A stretch of DNA of 64,000 nucleotides from Streptomyces iconiensis (GTDB lineage: Bacteria > Actinomycetota > Actinomycetes > Streptomycetales > Streptomycetaceae). The position numbers were made by a program, and so were the translations under genes. The first letter of the stretch is position 1; each line of letters starts with the position of its first letter. The stretch spans positions 20,397 to 84,396 of the forward strand of contig NZ_JANCPR020000040.1 of assembly GCF_028657195.3 (NCBI RefSeq), written 5' to 3'. Of this stretch, positions 17,718-26,671 are shown one piece after another. The notes below the pieces were generated by a model. The model was not told where the DNA came from. It saw only the letters and a list, made by a program, of their open reading frames with translations, and did no database searches.

Positions 17718-19028
17718 CTACGCCGCGAGACGCACCGGCAGCGCCTTCACCCCGTGGATGAAGTTCGAGACCAGCCGCCGTACCTCGCCCCCGGGGCCCG
17801 GTAGCCGCTCGTACGGCGGCAGCAGTCGGGCGGCCTCCTCGTGGAGGGCGCGGAGCTGGAGGCGGGCGAAGTGCGCGCCGAGACAGACGTGGGGGCCTTC
17901 ACCGAAGGCGAGATGGGGGTTCGGGGCGCGGGCGAGGTCGAGGGTGTGCGGGGCGGCGAAGACGCGCTCGTCGTAGTTCGCCGAGGCGTGGAAGACGACG
18001 ATCTTCTCTCCGGCGCTGAGGCGCTGCCCGCCCAACTCGGTGTCCCGGGCGACGGTGCGCCGGAAGCTCAGAACGGGCGTGTGCCAGCGCAGCAGCTCCT
18101 CGACGGCCGCAGAGACGCCGGCGGTGTCCCCGGCCCGCACAAGGCCCCTCAAAGCGTCCTGTGCGGTCCGATTCTCGGCGAGCCCGAGGAGGCCGCCTGG
18201 TGCCGCGCTGCGCACCGTGTCGTTGCCCGCGACGGTCAGCAGGAAGAAGAACATCTCCAGTTCGGGGCCGGTCAGTTCGTGGGCGAGCGAGGTGAGGACG
18301 TCGTCCGCCGGATGTGCGCGCTTGTGGGCCGCCAAATCCCGCGCGTAGTCGAACATCTCGCGCAGCATCGCGGGCGAACGGGGGTTGGCGGGACGGCCGT
18401 CGGGTCCCAGCACGGTCACGGCCTGTTCCGGGTCCTGGTAGCCGATGACGCGCTCCGTCCACTCCAGGAGCAGGCCACGGTCGCCGGCGGGGACGCCGAG
18501 CAGGTCAGCGAGGTTCAGCAGCGCGAAGTCGTCGGTGACGGCGGCGACCAGGTCGCAACTCCCCCGCCGCCGCGCCTCGTCGCGCGCCGCCGTGAACAGC
18601 CGCCGCGCACGCGCCCGTACGTCGGCCTCGAACCGCTCCACGCGGCGGGGCGTGAAGGCACCGCTGACGAGGGTGCGCAGCCGCTTGTGTGCCGGCGGAT
18701 CCTGGTTGAGCATCATCCGCCGGATGAACGACAGGTCGTCCGGGTCGGGATCGCGGATCTGGGTGGCGCCCTCATGGGAGGAGAACTCTCCGGGCGAGCG
18801 CAGGACGCGCAGCACGTCAGCGTGGCGCGTCACCGCCCAGAAGCCCGGCCCTTCCGGCCAGCCGAGCACCTCGTACTCGTCCTGCCACGCGACGGGACGA
18901 CTGGCGCGCAGCGTGCGGAACGCGTCGTGCGGGATGCCGGAGGCGTACACACGGGGATCGAAGACGTCGGGGACACCGCCGGAGCCTGGCTCACCCGCGC
19001 GGCCGGCAGGCCCGGCTCTCGGGCTCAC
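17718..19028 (-). CDS. cytochrome P450
   Basis: 436 residues from GTG 19028, with GGAGGAGG upstream. The I-helix oxygen-binding motif reads AGNDTVRSA, the K-helix ExxR is EELLR, and the heme loop FGEGPHVCLG places the axial thiolate at Cys382. FHASANYDERVF and NPHLAFGEGPH resemble the CYP124/125/142 group that hydroxylates methyl-branched lipids and sterols. No ferredoxin gene is adjacent, so electrons must come from elsewhere. An alpha/beta hydrolase lies 116 nt upstream on the same strand and may be cotranscribed. The substrate is unknown. Confidence 0.93.
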   Translation of the reverse strand: MSPRAGPAGRAGEPGSGGVPDVFDPRVYASGIPHDAFRTLRASRPVAWQDEYEVLGWPEGPGFWAVTRHADVLRVLRSPGEFSSHEGATQIRDPDPDDLSFIRRMMLNQDPPAHKRLRTLVSGAFTPRRVERFEADVRARARRLFTAARDEARRRGSCDLVAAVTDDFALLNLADLLGVPAGDRGLLLEWTERVIGYQDPEQAVTVLGPDGRPANPRSPAMLREMFDYARDLAAHKRAHPADDVLTSLAHELTGPELEMFFFLLTVAGNDTVRSAAPGGLLGLAENRTAQDALRGLVRAGDTAGVSAAVEELLRWHTPVLSFRRTVARDTELGGQRLSAGEKIVVFHASANYDERVFAAPHTLDLARAPNPHLAFGEGPHVCLGAHFARLQLRALHEEAARLLPPYERLPGPGGEVRRLVSNFIHGVKALPVRLAA

Positions 19029-19144
19029 CCGGCGCCTCCTCCGTGCCCATCGCCCCTGCGCCCGTGAGGTCCACGTCCTGCAGGTCCGCGTCCGTCAGGT
19101 CCGCGCCCGTCGCCCGCGTGCCCGTATGCCGCCATGCGCGGCAC

Positions 19145-19987
19145 TCACTCGCCGCCGTCCGCGCGGAGGAAGTCCTCGGCGGCGCGGACGGCACCGAGAG
19201 GCGTCTCGTCCATCAAGTAGTGCCCCGCGCCGTTCATTTCGACGAGTTCGGCCGCTTCGTACCACTGGAGCCACGTCGCCCGCATCACCTCGGCCGTCAG
19301 CGACGGGTCTTCGCTCCCCACGACCACCCGCACAGGTACCTGGAAACCCCGCACCTGGTCACGGAAGTCCTCCAGCGCCCAGGAGTCGAGCCACGCCCTG
19401 ACAGCTGCCGGGTCGCAGCGCTGAGTGGAAGCGCGCACCATACGGACGAGCCACGCGGCCGGGCAGCGGCCTCCCGTGGTGTCGTCGATGATCTCCCTGC
19501 GGTTCTCCGGGCGTTCGCCCGCACCCGCGAACAGCTCCCACCGGTCGTCCCGCAGGGGCACTCCGCTCGCCGGTACGGGCGCGAGGCCCACCATCCGGCG
19601 CACCCGTTCGGGAGCCGCCACCAGTACGCGCTGGATGATGGCGCCGCCCATCGAGTGCCCTACGAGCGAGAAGCGGTCCCACCCGAGCGAGTCAGCCAGC
19701 GCGAGGATGTCGCCCGCCGCCTCCGATGTGGTGCAGGCGCCAGGTGTGGACCTCGCCTCCCCGTAGCCGCGCAGGTCGGGTACGGCGTAGCTGAACGTCT
19801 GCTCGTCCAGGTCACCGATGATCCCGTCGTAGGAGGTCCGGTCGCACAACCAGCCGTGTACGGCGATGACATGGTGTGCGCCCTCGCCCACGCGTGTGTG
19901 CGGCAGCGCGACCGGTTTCCCGGAAACACCGGACCCACCGGACCCACTGCGCTCTCCTGGAGCGCCGTCAGACGTCACAGCGGCCAT
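19145..19987 (-). CDS. alpha/beta hydrolase
   Basis: 280 residues from ATG 19987 (GGGGAGG 6 nt upstream). It has an HGW motif at 44-46, PDLRGYGEARS, the nucleophile elbow VGHSMGG with Ser112, and a C-terminal NGAGHYLMDETP with the catalytic His. The cap is short. It resembles general esterases and haloperoxidase-fold hydrolases, and the substrate cannot be read from the sequence. It precedes the P450 gene in the same direction. The first 35 residues are Gly/Ser-rich and may be disordered. Confidence 0.88.
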   Translation of the reverse strand: MAAVTSDGAPGERSGSGGSGVSGKPVALPHTRVGEGAHHVIAVHGWLCDRTSYDGIIGDLDEQTFSYAVPDLRGYGEARSTPGACTTSEAAGDILALADSLGWDRFSLVGHSMGGAIIQRVLVAAPERVRRMVGLAPVPASGVPLRDDRWELFAGAGERPENRREIIDDTTGGRCPAAWLVRMVRASTQRCDPAAVRAWLDSWALEDFRDQVRGFQVPVRVVVGSEDPSLTAEVMRATWLQWYEAAELVEMNGAGHYLMDETPLGAVRAAEDFLRADGGE

Positions 19988-20179
19988 AAGGGACCTCCCC
20001 ATCAGACACGCGGACCCCCTGCCCGCGCGCCCACCCTGACCCCCGCCGCACGGCCTCCGCAAGACCGTCAACGGCCCCTCACGTGCACGTGGTTCGGCCC
20101 GGGGACGAAGCCCGGCCGGGGGTACGGGGCTCGCTCACGAGTCCGGAGCCGCCGGGAGGGGGTCGGACAGCTCCGGGCG

Positions 20180-20256
20180 CGACCACGGGAGAGCCAGGTG
20201 GTGCTGGACGACTACGGGAGTCGTGACGGGCACGACCACGGGAGCCATGTGGTGCC
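20180..20256. repeat. pair of imperfect direct repeats downstream of xthA
   Basis: Two copies of about 24 bp starting CGACCACGGGAG and ending GTGGTGC occupy 20180-20205 and 20233-20256, separated by 27 bp. They lie just past the xthA stop, between two leftward genes. No coding signal is seen at 20000-20264. Confidence 0.5.
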
Positions 20257-20264
20257 GGGCACGG

Positions 20265-21068
20265 CTAGTGGTCGAAGACCGCCGACACGGGAGCGTGGTC
20301 GCTCCACCTCTGGTCGTGCGTCGCTGCACGCTCCACGTACGCCTTCACCGCGCGGGACGCCAGGCCGGGCGTGGCCATGTGGTAGTCGATCCGCCAGCCG
20401 GTGTCGTTGTCGAAGGCGCGTCCCCGGTACGACCACCACGAGTACGGCCCCTCCACTTCGGGGTGGAGTCCGCGGACGACGTCCATGTAGCCGCCTTCGG
20501 ACGCGTCGAGGACGCGTGAGAGCCAGGCGCGTTCCTCGGGCAGGAAGCCGGACGACTTACGGTTGCCGCGCCAGTTCTTCAGGTCTGCCTCCTGGTGTGC
20601 GATGTTCCAGTCGCCGCACACCAGTACCTCGCGCCCTCCGGCAGCCGACCGCTCGCGCAGGTCGCACAAGTAGGGCAGAAACGCCTTCATGAAGCGTTCC
20701 TTCTCGTCCTGGCGTTCCGTGCCCACCTCGCCGGACGGCAAGTAGAGGCTGGCCACGGTGAGCCCGGGCAGATCCGCCTCCACATAGCGTCCCGATTCCT
20801 CGAACTCCTCCGTGCCGAACCCCACCCGCACGGCCTCGGGCTCCTGACGTGTGAGCAATGCCACACCCGCCCGGCCCTTGGCTGCGGACGGGGCGTAGAA
20901 GGCGTGCCACCCCTCCGGGTCCCGCACGGCGTCAGTCAGCTGGTGCGACTCCGCACGGACCTCCTGGAGGCACACCACGTCCGCTTCCGTGGCCGCCAGC
21001 CACTCCACGTAACCCTTCTTGGCCGCGGCTCGCAGACCGTTGACGTTCACCGTTGTCACCTTGCGCAT
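20265..21068 (-). CDS. xthA: exodeoxyribonuclease III
   Basis: 267 residues, the usual length for ExoIII/APE1-type enzymes. The endonuclease/exonuclease/phosphatase fold is marked by TVNVNGLRAA at the N-terminus, CLQEVRAE (metal-binding Glu), GRAGVALLTR, CGDWNIAHQEADLKNW (Asp-Asn pair), WRIDYHMATP and the final SDHAPVSAVF with catalytic Asp-His. It cleaves DNA at abasic sites and degrades 3' ends in base excision repair. It is divergent from an acetyltransferase gene across 35 nt, so the promoters overlap. Confidence 0.96.
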   Translation of the reverse strand: MRKVTTVNVNGLRAAAKKGYVEWLAATEADVVCLQEVRAESHQLTDAVRDPEGWHAFYAPSAAKGRAGVALLTRQEPEAVRVGFGTEEFEESGRYVEADLPGLTVASLYLPSGEVGTERQDEKERFMKAFLPYLCDLRERSAAGGREVLVCGDWNIAHQEADLKNWRGNRKSSGFLPEERAWLSRVLDASEGGYMDVVRGLHPEVEGPYSWWSYRGRAFDNDTGWRIDYHMATPGLASRAVKAYVERAATHDQRWSDHAPVSAVFDH

Positions 21069-21103
21069 CCATGCACCTTACCGACGGGCCTTACGATGCC
21101 GGG

Positions 21104-21607
21104 ATGCAGATCGTTCCCGTCCATTTCGATCATCCGGACGCGCTGAAGCTGAACGGAATCGTGCTCCAGGAGTACGCCGAGCGGTACGGCGACCCGGAGG
21201 GCGACGCGACGCCGCTGGACCCGGCGATGTTCAGCCCACCGCGCGGCCTGTACCTGCTCGCGTACGACGACGAGGGGCGGCCGGTGGCGACCGGAGGCTG
21301 GCGTGCGCAGGACGGGAACGAAGAGAACTACGAGGACGGCGACGCGGAGCTGAAGCGCATGTTCGTCGTCCAGGAGGCGCGTGGGCAGGGGCTGGCCCGA
21401 CGCATACTCGCCTGCCTGGAGGACGACGCACGGGAGACCGGCCGCTCCCGGATGGTCCTGGAGACCGGCATAGAACAGCCCGAGGCGATCGGGCTCTACA
21501 CGTCCTCGGGCTACCAACCGGCTCCCCGGAAATTCGGCCTCTACCGCTTCCACGAGGAGAGCCGCTGCTTCGTGAAGCCCCTCCGTCGAATACCGGGGCG
21601 CCCCTGA
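21104..21607 (+). CDS. GNAT family N-acetyltransferase
   Basis: 167 residues from ATG 21104. The acetyl-CoA motif A is KRMFVVQEARGQGLARRILACLE (Q/RxxGxG/A as QEARGQGLA), followed by the ETGIEQPEAIGLYTSSGYQP segment typical of motif B. No Shine-Dalgarno is visible, but TACGAT ends 6 nt before the ATG, so the mRNA is probably leaderless with the transcript starting at the A of the start codon. An in-frame GTG further upstream lies inside the xthA promoter region. The substrate is unknown. Confidence 0.88.
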   Translation: MQIVPVHFDHPDALKLNGIVLQEYAERYGDPEGDATPLDPAMFSPPRGLYLLAYDDEGRPVATGGWRAQDGNEENYEDGDAELKRMFVVQEARGQGLARRILACLEDDARETGRSRMVLETGIEQPEAIGLYTSSGYQPAPRKFGLYRFHEESRCFVKPLRRIPGRP

Positions 21608-21790
21608 AGATCCGCTCCGCCACACCGGCCGGGCCGCCCCGAGCAGGCTCCGCCGGTCACATAGGTCACGACCACCGGCGCCCCTGCGAAACCACCCCGC
21701 CACAGGGCGCGCGGTCGCCCGGCCCGGTTCGTCGGCCAGGCACCTCAGCCGACCGGTCCCGCCGGTCCTCCCGGTCCCGTCGGCCTCCGG

Positions 21791-22669
21791 TCAGTCACCG
21801 TCCCGTTCGGCCTCCCGCAGCAGCTTCGCGATCTCGTCGTACCCGCGCTGCTCGGCATGGCGCAGCGGCGTCACGCCCTCCATGTCCGCGATGCGAGGCG
21901 AGGCCCCCGCGTCCAGGGGGAGCCCGACGATCTTCTGGTGGTCACGGCCGCCGTCGCCGAGGATCACGGCTTCCAGGAGCGCGGTCCAGCCGAGCCTGTT
22001 GACGTGGTCCACCTTGATGCCAGTAGTGCGCAGGACTTCGCGTACGTACCCGACGTGCCCCCGCTCGCTGGCCGGGATGAGCGAGGTGCCTCCGAACCGG
22101 TTGGTGACGCTGTAGTCGGGCTTGGCCGGCGTCAGCACGCGGGCCATCTCCACGCTGCCGGTCACGCCGGTGACCAGCCACGCGCTGTCCTCGCGCTCGT
22201 CCTGCGCGTCCGGGTCGGCGCCCACCTCCACCAGGGCACGCGCGGCGCCCACATGGTCGCCGAGCACGGCCAGCAGCAGCGGCGTACGACCCTTCCCGTC
22301 CCGTGTGTCCACCCGGGCGCCCGCCTTCAGGGCCGCGCGTACAGCCTTGTCGTCACCGTCCTCGGCGGCCTTGAGCAGCGCCCTGCCCGCCTCCCGCAGC
22401 TGTGCCGAGGTCGGGGACGGCGGCGAGGGCCGGGGCGCCGAGGACGACGAGGAGGGCCCGTCGGGTGACGGCGAGGCCGCCGGGGAGGACGCGGCCCGGG
22501 AGCGCTTCTCCGGGGCGCCGGAGCCGCCTTCCTGCACCGTGCAGGCCGCGAGGACGGCGACTCCCAGCGCTCCTGCCACCATCGTGCCGAGCGGCCTCAC
22601 CGTCCGGACGCAGTTGTCGATCATCCTTCTCGCAAAGGGTTGTCGTCTCACAACGGGGCGTCGTCCCAT
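21791..22669 (-). CDS. ankyrin-repeat lipoprotein
   Basis: 292 residues from ATG 22669 (GAGGAGGAAA upstream); an internal ATG at 22624 would shorten the n-region but has a poorly spaced site. A signal sequence ends in a lipobox, VAVLAAC, so the mature protein is probably tethered to the membrane. A Ser/Pro-rich linker follows, then four to five ankyrin repeats from about residue 95 (DGKGRTPLLLAVLGDHVGAARALVEVGADPD, GWTALLEAVI, GVTPLRHAEQRGYDEIAKLLREA). Ankyrins mediate protein-protein binding; the partner is unknown. Confidence 0.85.
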   Translation of the reverse strand: MGRRPVVRRQPFARRMIDNCVRTVRPLGTMVAGALGVAVLAACTVQEGGSGAPEKRSRAASSPAASPSPDGPSSSSSAPRPSPPSPTSAQLREAGRALLKAAEDGDDKAVRAALKAGARVDTRDGKGRTPLLLAVLGDHVGAARALVEVGADPDAQDEREDSAWLVTGVTGSVEMARVLTPAKPDYSVTNRFGGTSLIPASERGHVGYVREVLRTTGIKVDHVNRLGWTALLEAVILGDGGRDHQKIVGLPLDAGASPRIADMEGVTPLRHAEQRGYDEIAKLLREAERDGD

Positions 22670-22791
22670 CGCTCGTTTCCTCCTCGCTCGCCGCGCGGTA
22701 CGCCGGTACGCCGGTACGTGTGACGCGGGGCGTCCCGCAGGGGCCTCTCAGGTGAACGCCTTCGGCCGGGCGGATGCCTCCTGGCTGCCCG

Positions 22792-23382
22792 CTACTTGTT
22801 GAGCGCCCGCACTCCGGCCTGCGCGAACTTCTCGTCCAGGTCGCCACTGGGCGCGCCCGCTACCCCGATGCCGGCGACCGGTGCCCCCTTGGCCGCGACC
22901 GGCGTGCCGCCCGCGAGGAACAGCGTGCCGGGGATGTCTTTCAGAGTGGGTGCCTTCTCCAGCCGCTTGGCCAACTCGGACGTGGGCGCGTTCCAAGAGA
23001 CGGCGGTGTAGCCCTTCTTCACCGCTGACTCGTAGGACTGCAGTCCCGCGCCGTCGCCGCGCAGCGTCACCAGGGTGTTGCCGTTGCGGTCGACCACCGC
23101 GACGGACACCTTCTGGCTCTCCTTTTCGGCCGCTTCGAGCGTCGCGCGTGCCGCCTTGGTGGCCGCGTCGACGGACAGGTGCCGTGTACGGGTGAGGTTC
23201 CCCTCGTCCGCTCCGGCCTTGACGGGTGCCGTCTGCGGCGCGGAGGGCGAGGCGGTGGCGGAGACGGCGCCGAAGGTGGCCACCCCGGCTGCCGCCAGCC
23301 CGCCCACGGCCGCCATGGCCACCAGCCGGCCGCGACGGGGCCTCTTCGTGCGGCTACGGGGTTCCTGCGTGTGCTGCGACAT
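22792..23382 (-). CDS. hbpS: secreted heme-binding protein HbpS (GlcG/DUF336 family)
   Basis: 196 residues. A twin-basic n-region (RSRTKRPRRGR) and hydrophobic core AAVGGLAAAGVATFGAVSATA form an export signal, probably cleaved near residue 43. The mature part is the HbpS/GlcG fold: LSVDAATKAARATLEAAEKESQKVSVAVVDRNGNTLVTLRGDGAGLQSYESAVKKGYTA. In Streptomyces reticuli HbpS is an extracellular octameric heme binder that modulates the sensor kinase SenS in response to heme and oxidative stress. Here it is divergent from senS-senR, which supports the assignment. The orientation of the locus relative to S. reticuli should be compared directly. Confidence 0.88.
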   Translation of the reverse strand: MSQHTQEPRSRTKRPRRGRLVAMAAVGGLAAAGVATFGAVSATASPSAPQTAPVKAGADEGNLTRTRHLSVDAATKAARATLEAAEKESQKVSVAVVDRNGNTLVTLRGDGAGLQSYESAVKKGYTAVSWNAPTSELAKRLEKAPTLKDIPGTLFLAGGTPVAAKGAPVAGIGVAGAPSGDLDEKFAQAGVRALNK

Positions 23383-23539
23383 GTCTGCTCCCTGTGCTCG
23401 GAGTTCGGGGATCGGGGGGGCGGACCGGGTTCGCCGTGTTCCGTCCGCCGTGTCTCCATGCTGGGTACGGTCACGGTTCCCCCGGGTCGGCGGAGCGGCT
23501 GCCCTCTGGGCCCTGGACGGCCGACCCCCGTGTCAACCG

Positions 23540-23549
23540 ATCGGCCGAT
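23540..23549. promoter_or_regulatory. palindrome in the hbpS-senS divergent region
   Basis: ATCGGCCGAT is a perfect 10-bp palindrome 61 nt upstream of the senS start and 158 nt upstream of hbpS. It sits in a 227-nt divergent promoter region where a SenR site would be expected. It is short, so chance is possible. Confidence 0.3.
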
Positions 23550-23609
23550 GTGCCGGTCGCCGGGGCCGGGCTACGACTGGCCGGAATGAACCCGCGAGGA
23601 GACACCTAC

Positions 23610-25069
23610 GTGCACAGCGACAGCGGCCGGCGCGACCAGGAACGGAAGCCCGGGGCAGGCGGCTCGGGCCCGCCGCCGCGAGGCGACTCAGGCACGCCGC
23701 CGCACGGTCACGTCTCCACTCCTACGGACCGGTGGCTGGCCCCGGTCATCCATGCGGCGTTCTTCCTGCTGCTGAGCGGCTCTCTGCTGCGCTTCTTGCT
23801 GCGGCATCCCGGCCAGCCCCGCACCCCCTGGGTCCTCGCGCTCAGCGTCGCCCTGGCGCTGCTGTACGTGCTCGGCCCCGCCCTGGGCCCCGCGGCCTCG
23901 GCTCGCGCTCCCGGACGCCACCTGTACTGGCTGGCCACCGTCGTGGCGACATGGGTCGTCCTGGTGCTGCTCGCGCCCAGCTTCGCCTGGTGCGCCGTCC
24001 CGCTCTTCTACACGGGACTGCGCACGCTGTCCGCACGGGCCGCTCTTCCCCTGGTGGCGTTTCTGACCACGTTCGTCGTCGCCGCACAGCTCCAACTGGC
24101 CGACGGTTTCGACCCGATCCTCGTGCTGGCCCCGCCCGCCGTGGCCGCGCTCGCTGCGGGAGTCTTCGTCCATATGGAACGCCAGGCCGTGCGCCAACGC
24201 ACCCTCATCGACGACCTGTTGCGCACCCGGCGCGAACTCGCGGCCACCGAACGGCGCGAGGGAACACTCGCCGAACGGCAACGGCTCTCCATGGAGATCC
24301 ACGACAGCCTCGCTCAGGGTCTCTCCAGCCAGCAGATGCTGCTCCAGGCCGCCGACCGCACCTGGGACACGGACCCGGCAGCCGCGCGCGGGCACGTGCG
24401 GACGGCGGGCGAGATCGCGGCGCGCAACCTCGCCGAAGCACGCCGCTTCGTGCACGACCTCTCCCCGCCGACCTCGCCGGCGACGTGCCCCTGGAGACGG
24501 CACTGCGCGAACTGGCGGGCCGGGAACGGGAGCAGGGCGGTCCCGAAGTGCGCTTCCACGTGGAGGGCACGCCCGCGCCGCTCCCGGACAACGCGCGCTC
24601 CGCGCTCCTACGGGTCGCGCAGGGCGCCCTCGCGAACGTACGCGAGCACGCCGGCGCCCAGACCGCGGCGCTGACCCTCAGCTATCTCGGCGACCAGGTG
24701 CTCCTGGACATCGCGGACGACGGCCACGGCTTCACCTCCGGCGAGCCCACGACAGACACGGAGACACCGGGCGAGCGACCCGCGCGGCAGCCGGGAGCGG
24801 CGGGCGGAGGGACCGCACGGCAGCGGCACCGTGTACGCGGCTACGGGCTGCCCGCGATGCGTGCCCGCGTCCAGCGGCTCGGCGGCACACTGGCTGTCGA
24901 GTCCGCCCCCGGCGAGGGAACGGTCCTGTCCGCCGCCCTCCCCCTCGTCGGCCCCGAGCCCTCCCCGCGCGGGGACCCCACCGGGCGCCAGAACCGAGCA
25001 GAATCCCCGCACCGCGCGGACCGCACGAACGGCACGGACCACCCAGACCACACGGAGCCCACCGCATGA
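23610..25069 (+). pseudogene. senS: sensor histidine kinase SenS, interrupted by a -1 frameshift
   Basis: The gene starts at GTG 23610 (GAGGAGA 8 nt upstream). The N-terminal part holds five to six membrane helices and a HisKA_3 dimerisation domain with phospho-accepting His231 in LSMEIHDSLAQGL. At codon 286 the frame breaks: after FVHDLSP the homologous continuation DLAGDVPLETALREL lies one base back. The junction reads CCCCGCCGACCTC where the conserved sequence would need one more G. Unshifted translation runs into Arg/Pro-rich nonsense and stops at 24674. The downstream frame carries the HATPase with N box, DDGHGF and GYGLPAM, and ends at 25069, overlapping senR by 4 nt. The break is a real mutation, a sequencing error in a GC run, or less likely programmed slippage. 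SenS normally phosphorylates SenR under HbpS control. Confidence 0.85.
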
Positions 25070-25710
25070 CCGCGTCCTCTCCCCCGCCCGTTCGCCTGCT
25101 GCTGTGCGACGACCACGCCGTCGTACGGGCGGGCCTGCGCGCCCTCCTGGGCAGCGCGCCCGGCATCGAGATCGCCGGGGAGTCGGGCAACGGCGAGGAG
25201 GCCGTGGCCATGTCCGCCAAACTCCGCCCCGACGTCGTCCTGATGGACCTCCAGTTGGGGCCCGGCATGGACGGGGTCGAGGCCACCAGGCGTATCGCCG
25301 CCACGGGCCCCGGGGCCCCGCACGTGCTGGTGCTCACCACGTACGACACCGACGCCGACATCACCCGGGCCGTCGAGGCGGGCGCCATCGGTTACCTGTT
25401 GAAGGCCGAGAGCGCCGACGAACTGTTCTCCGCGATCCGCGCGGCGGCTGAGGGCCGCACGGCGCTCTCGCCACCGGTCGCGCACCGGGTGATGGCCCAG
25501 ATGCGCCGGCCCCGGCCCACGCTGACCGCACGCGAACTCGACATCCTGGGACAGCTCTCCCAGGGGCTGGGCAACCGTGAGATCGCACGCGCCCTGTTCA
25601 TCAGTGAGGCCACGGTCAAGACCCATCTGGGGCGCATCTACGACAAGCTCGGCGTGGAGACTCGCGCGGGCGCCGTGTCCGTCGCCAAGGAGCAGCGGCT
25701 GCTGCCCTGA
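25066..25710 (+). CDS. senR: NarL/LuxR-type response regulator SenR
   Basis: 214 residues. The receiver domain has Asp15-Asp16, the phospho-acceptor Asp61 in VVLMDLQLG, a Thr in VLTTYD and the Lys in YLLKAES. The C-terminal LuxR helix-turn-helix is LTARELDILGQLSQGLGNREIARALFISEATVKTHLGRIYDKLGV. It overlaps the senS frame by ATGA, so its expression may depend on translation reaching the end of senS, which the frameshift would prevent. In S. reticuli SenR activates catalase-peroxidase and hbpS genes. Confidence 0.92.
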   Translation: MTASSPPPVRLLLCDDHAVVRAGLRALLGSAPGIEIAGESGNGEEAVAMSAKLRPDVVLMDLQLGPGMDGVEATRRIAATGPGAPHVLVLTTYDTDADITRAVEAGAIGYLLKAESADELFSAIRAAAEGRTALSPPVAHRVMAQMRRPRPTLTARELDILGQLSQGLGNREIARALFISEATVKTHLGRIYDKLGVETRAGAVSVAKEQRLLP

Positions 25711-25760
25711 GGCGTACGGCTCCCAAGAGGCGTACGGCTGCCACGGAGCGTACGGCGAAC
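25709..25760. repeat. three-copy tandem repeat at the senR stop
   Basis: Three units of 18, 19 and 15 bp, each containing GCGTACGGC and starting GAG, begin at the last bases of the senR stop codon. CGTACG is itself palindromic. It may act as a weak terminator but looks like slippage-born repetition. Confidence 0.45.
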
Positions 25761-25870
25761 CTATGGCGAGACGTGTTCGCAAGGAGGTCGCGGGGCTTAC
25801 GTCCACCGCGCGTATGTGCGCCGCCGGCTCAACCGAGCGCCACAAGGGCCCCGAACGACCGGACGGCGCG

Positions 25871-26572
25871 CTACTTGGACGCACGGGCGAAGTCGGCGGC
25901 CTCCGCGATGCCTTGCTCTTCGACGGAGACCACGCGCACCCCTGGCTCCTCCTCCATGAGGCGCGCGGTCAACGTCCGCCCCGGCGGCATCTCCACATAG
26001 AGGTCTGCTCCGGCCCCGCGCAGCGCGGTCCGCATGTCCTCCCACCGCACCGGCCGCGCGACGGAGCGGGCCAGGTCGTCGAAGACGCCGTTGGCATCGT
26101 CGCGCAGGAATGCGCCACCCGTACTGGTCACGTAGGGCAGCGTCTGCGCGCGGCGCTCGACCGTGGCGAGGTGCTGCGCCATACGGATGCCGATGAGGTG
26201 CTCGGACTCCTCGGCGCGTTCCAGTAGTTCGCCGCGCAGCCGCGCGGCATGCAACGCCTCCTCGAAGGTGAGCAGTTCAGCGGTCACGGCAGCCGCGTAG
26301 CCGCCGACCCCGTATCCCGCCACCATGTCCGGCTGGACGCCCTCGTCCTCCATGAGCGCGCGGGCTCCCGCCACCCCCGCGATGAGGAGGGAGACATGCC
26401 GGGCCACCTCGGACTCCTCCAGCGCCTCGGCCGTGTCCAGTTCGGCGACCCCTCCCGGGTGCCCCCACTCGGCCTCGGCGAGCACGGTGGCCGATGCCGC
26501 CGTATCGGGCAGCCGGTGCAGCATCCCGCGGCGCTGCGAGCCCAGCCCGGGGAAGAGGAACGCGATGCTCAT
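25871..26572 (-). CDS. malonyl-CoA:ACP transacylase-fold protein lacking the catalytic serine
   Basis: 233 residues. The FabD/MdcH acyltransferase fold is evident from MSIAFLFPGLGSQ at the start, PDMVAGYGVGGYAAAV at about 82-96, the LTFEEALHAARLRGELLERA helix, PYVTSTGG and a final LYVEMPPGRTLTARLM. The nucleophile elbow is normally GHSxG; here it is G86-Y-G-V-G90, so both the Ser and the adjacent His are gone. No malonate decarboxylase or polyketide gene is nearby. It may bind an acyl-CoA or ACP without catalysis, or be decaying. The reading frame is intact with normal codon use, which argues for some retained function. Confidence 0.8.
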   Translation of the reverse strand: MSIAFLFPGLGSQRRGMLHRLPDTAASATVLAEAEWGHPGGVAELDTAEALEESEVARHVSLLIAGVAGARALMEDEGVQPDMVAGYGVGGYAAAVTAELLTFEEALHAARLRGELLERAEESEHLIGIRMAQHLATVERRAQTLPYVTSTGGAFLRDDANGVFDDLARSVARPVRWEDMRTALRGAGADLYVEMPPGRTLTARLMEEEPGVRVVSVEEQGIAEAADFARASK

Positions 26573-26671
26573 GGCCTCACCCTCACCTGTCGGGGCCTGC
26601 CTGCGCCAGTTGTGCCGCGCTGTGCCGGGGCTGCGGATGCCGTACGCCCGGTGAGCGCCGATGGTGGGCTT

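Noticed and set aside
18991..19144. Pentapeptide-repeat-like stretch (ADLTDADLQDVDLTGAG) on the minus strand
   Set aside because: Only two or three units, arising from a 15-bp DNA repeat, with no good start and overlapping the P450 start; treated as chance.
12929..21068. A secondary-metabolite gene cluster around the AfsR-like regulator and P450
   Set aside because: No core synthase, modifying set or resistance gene is present; the neighbours are DNA repair and general hydrolase genes.
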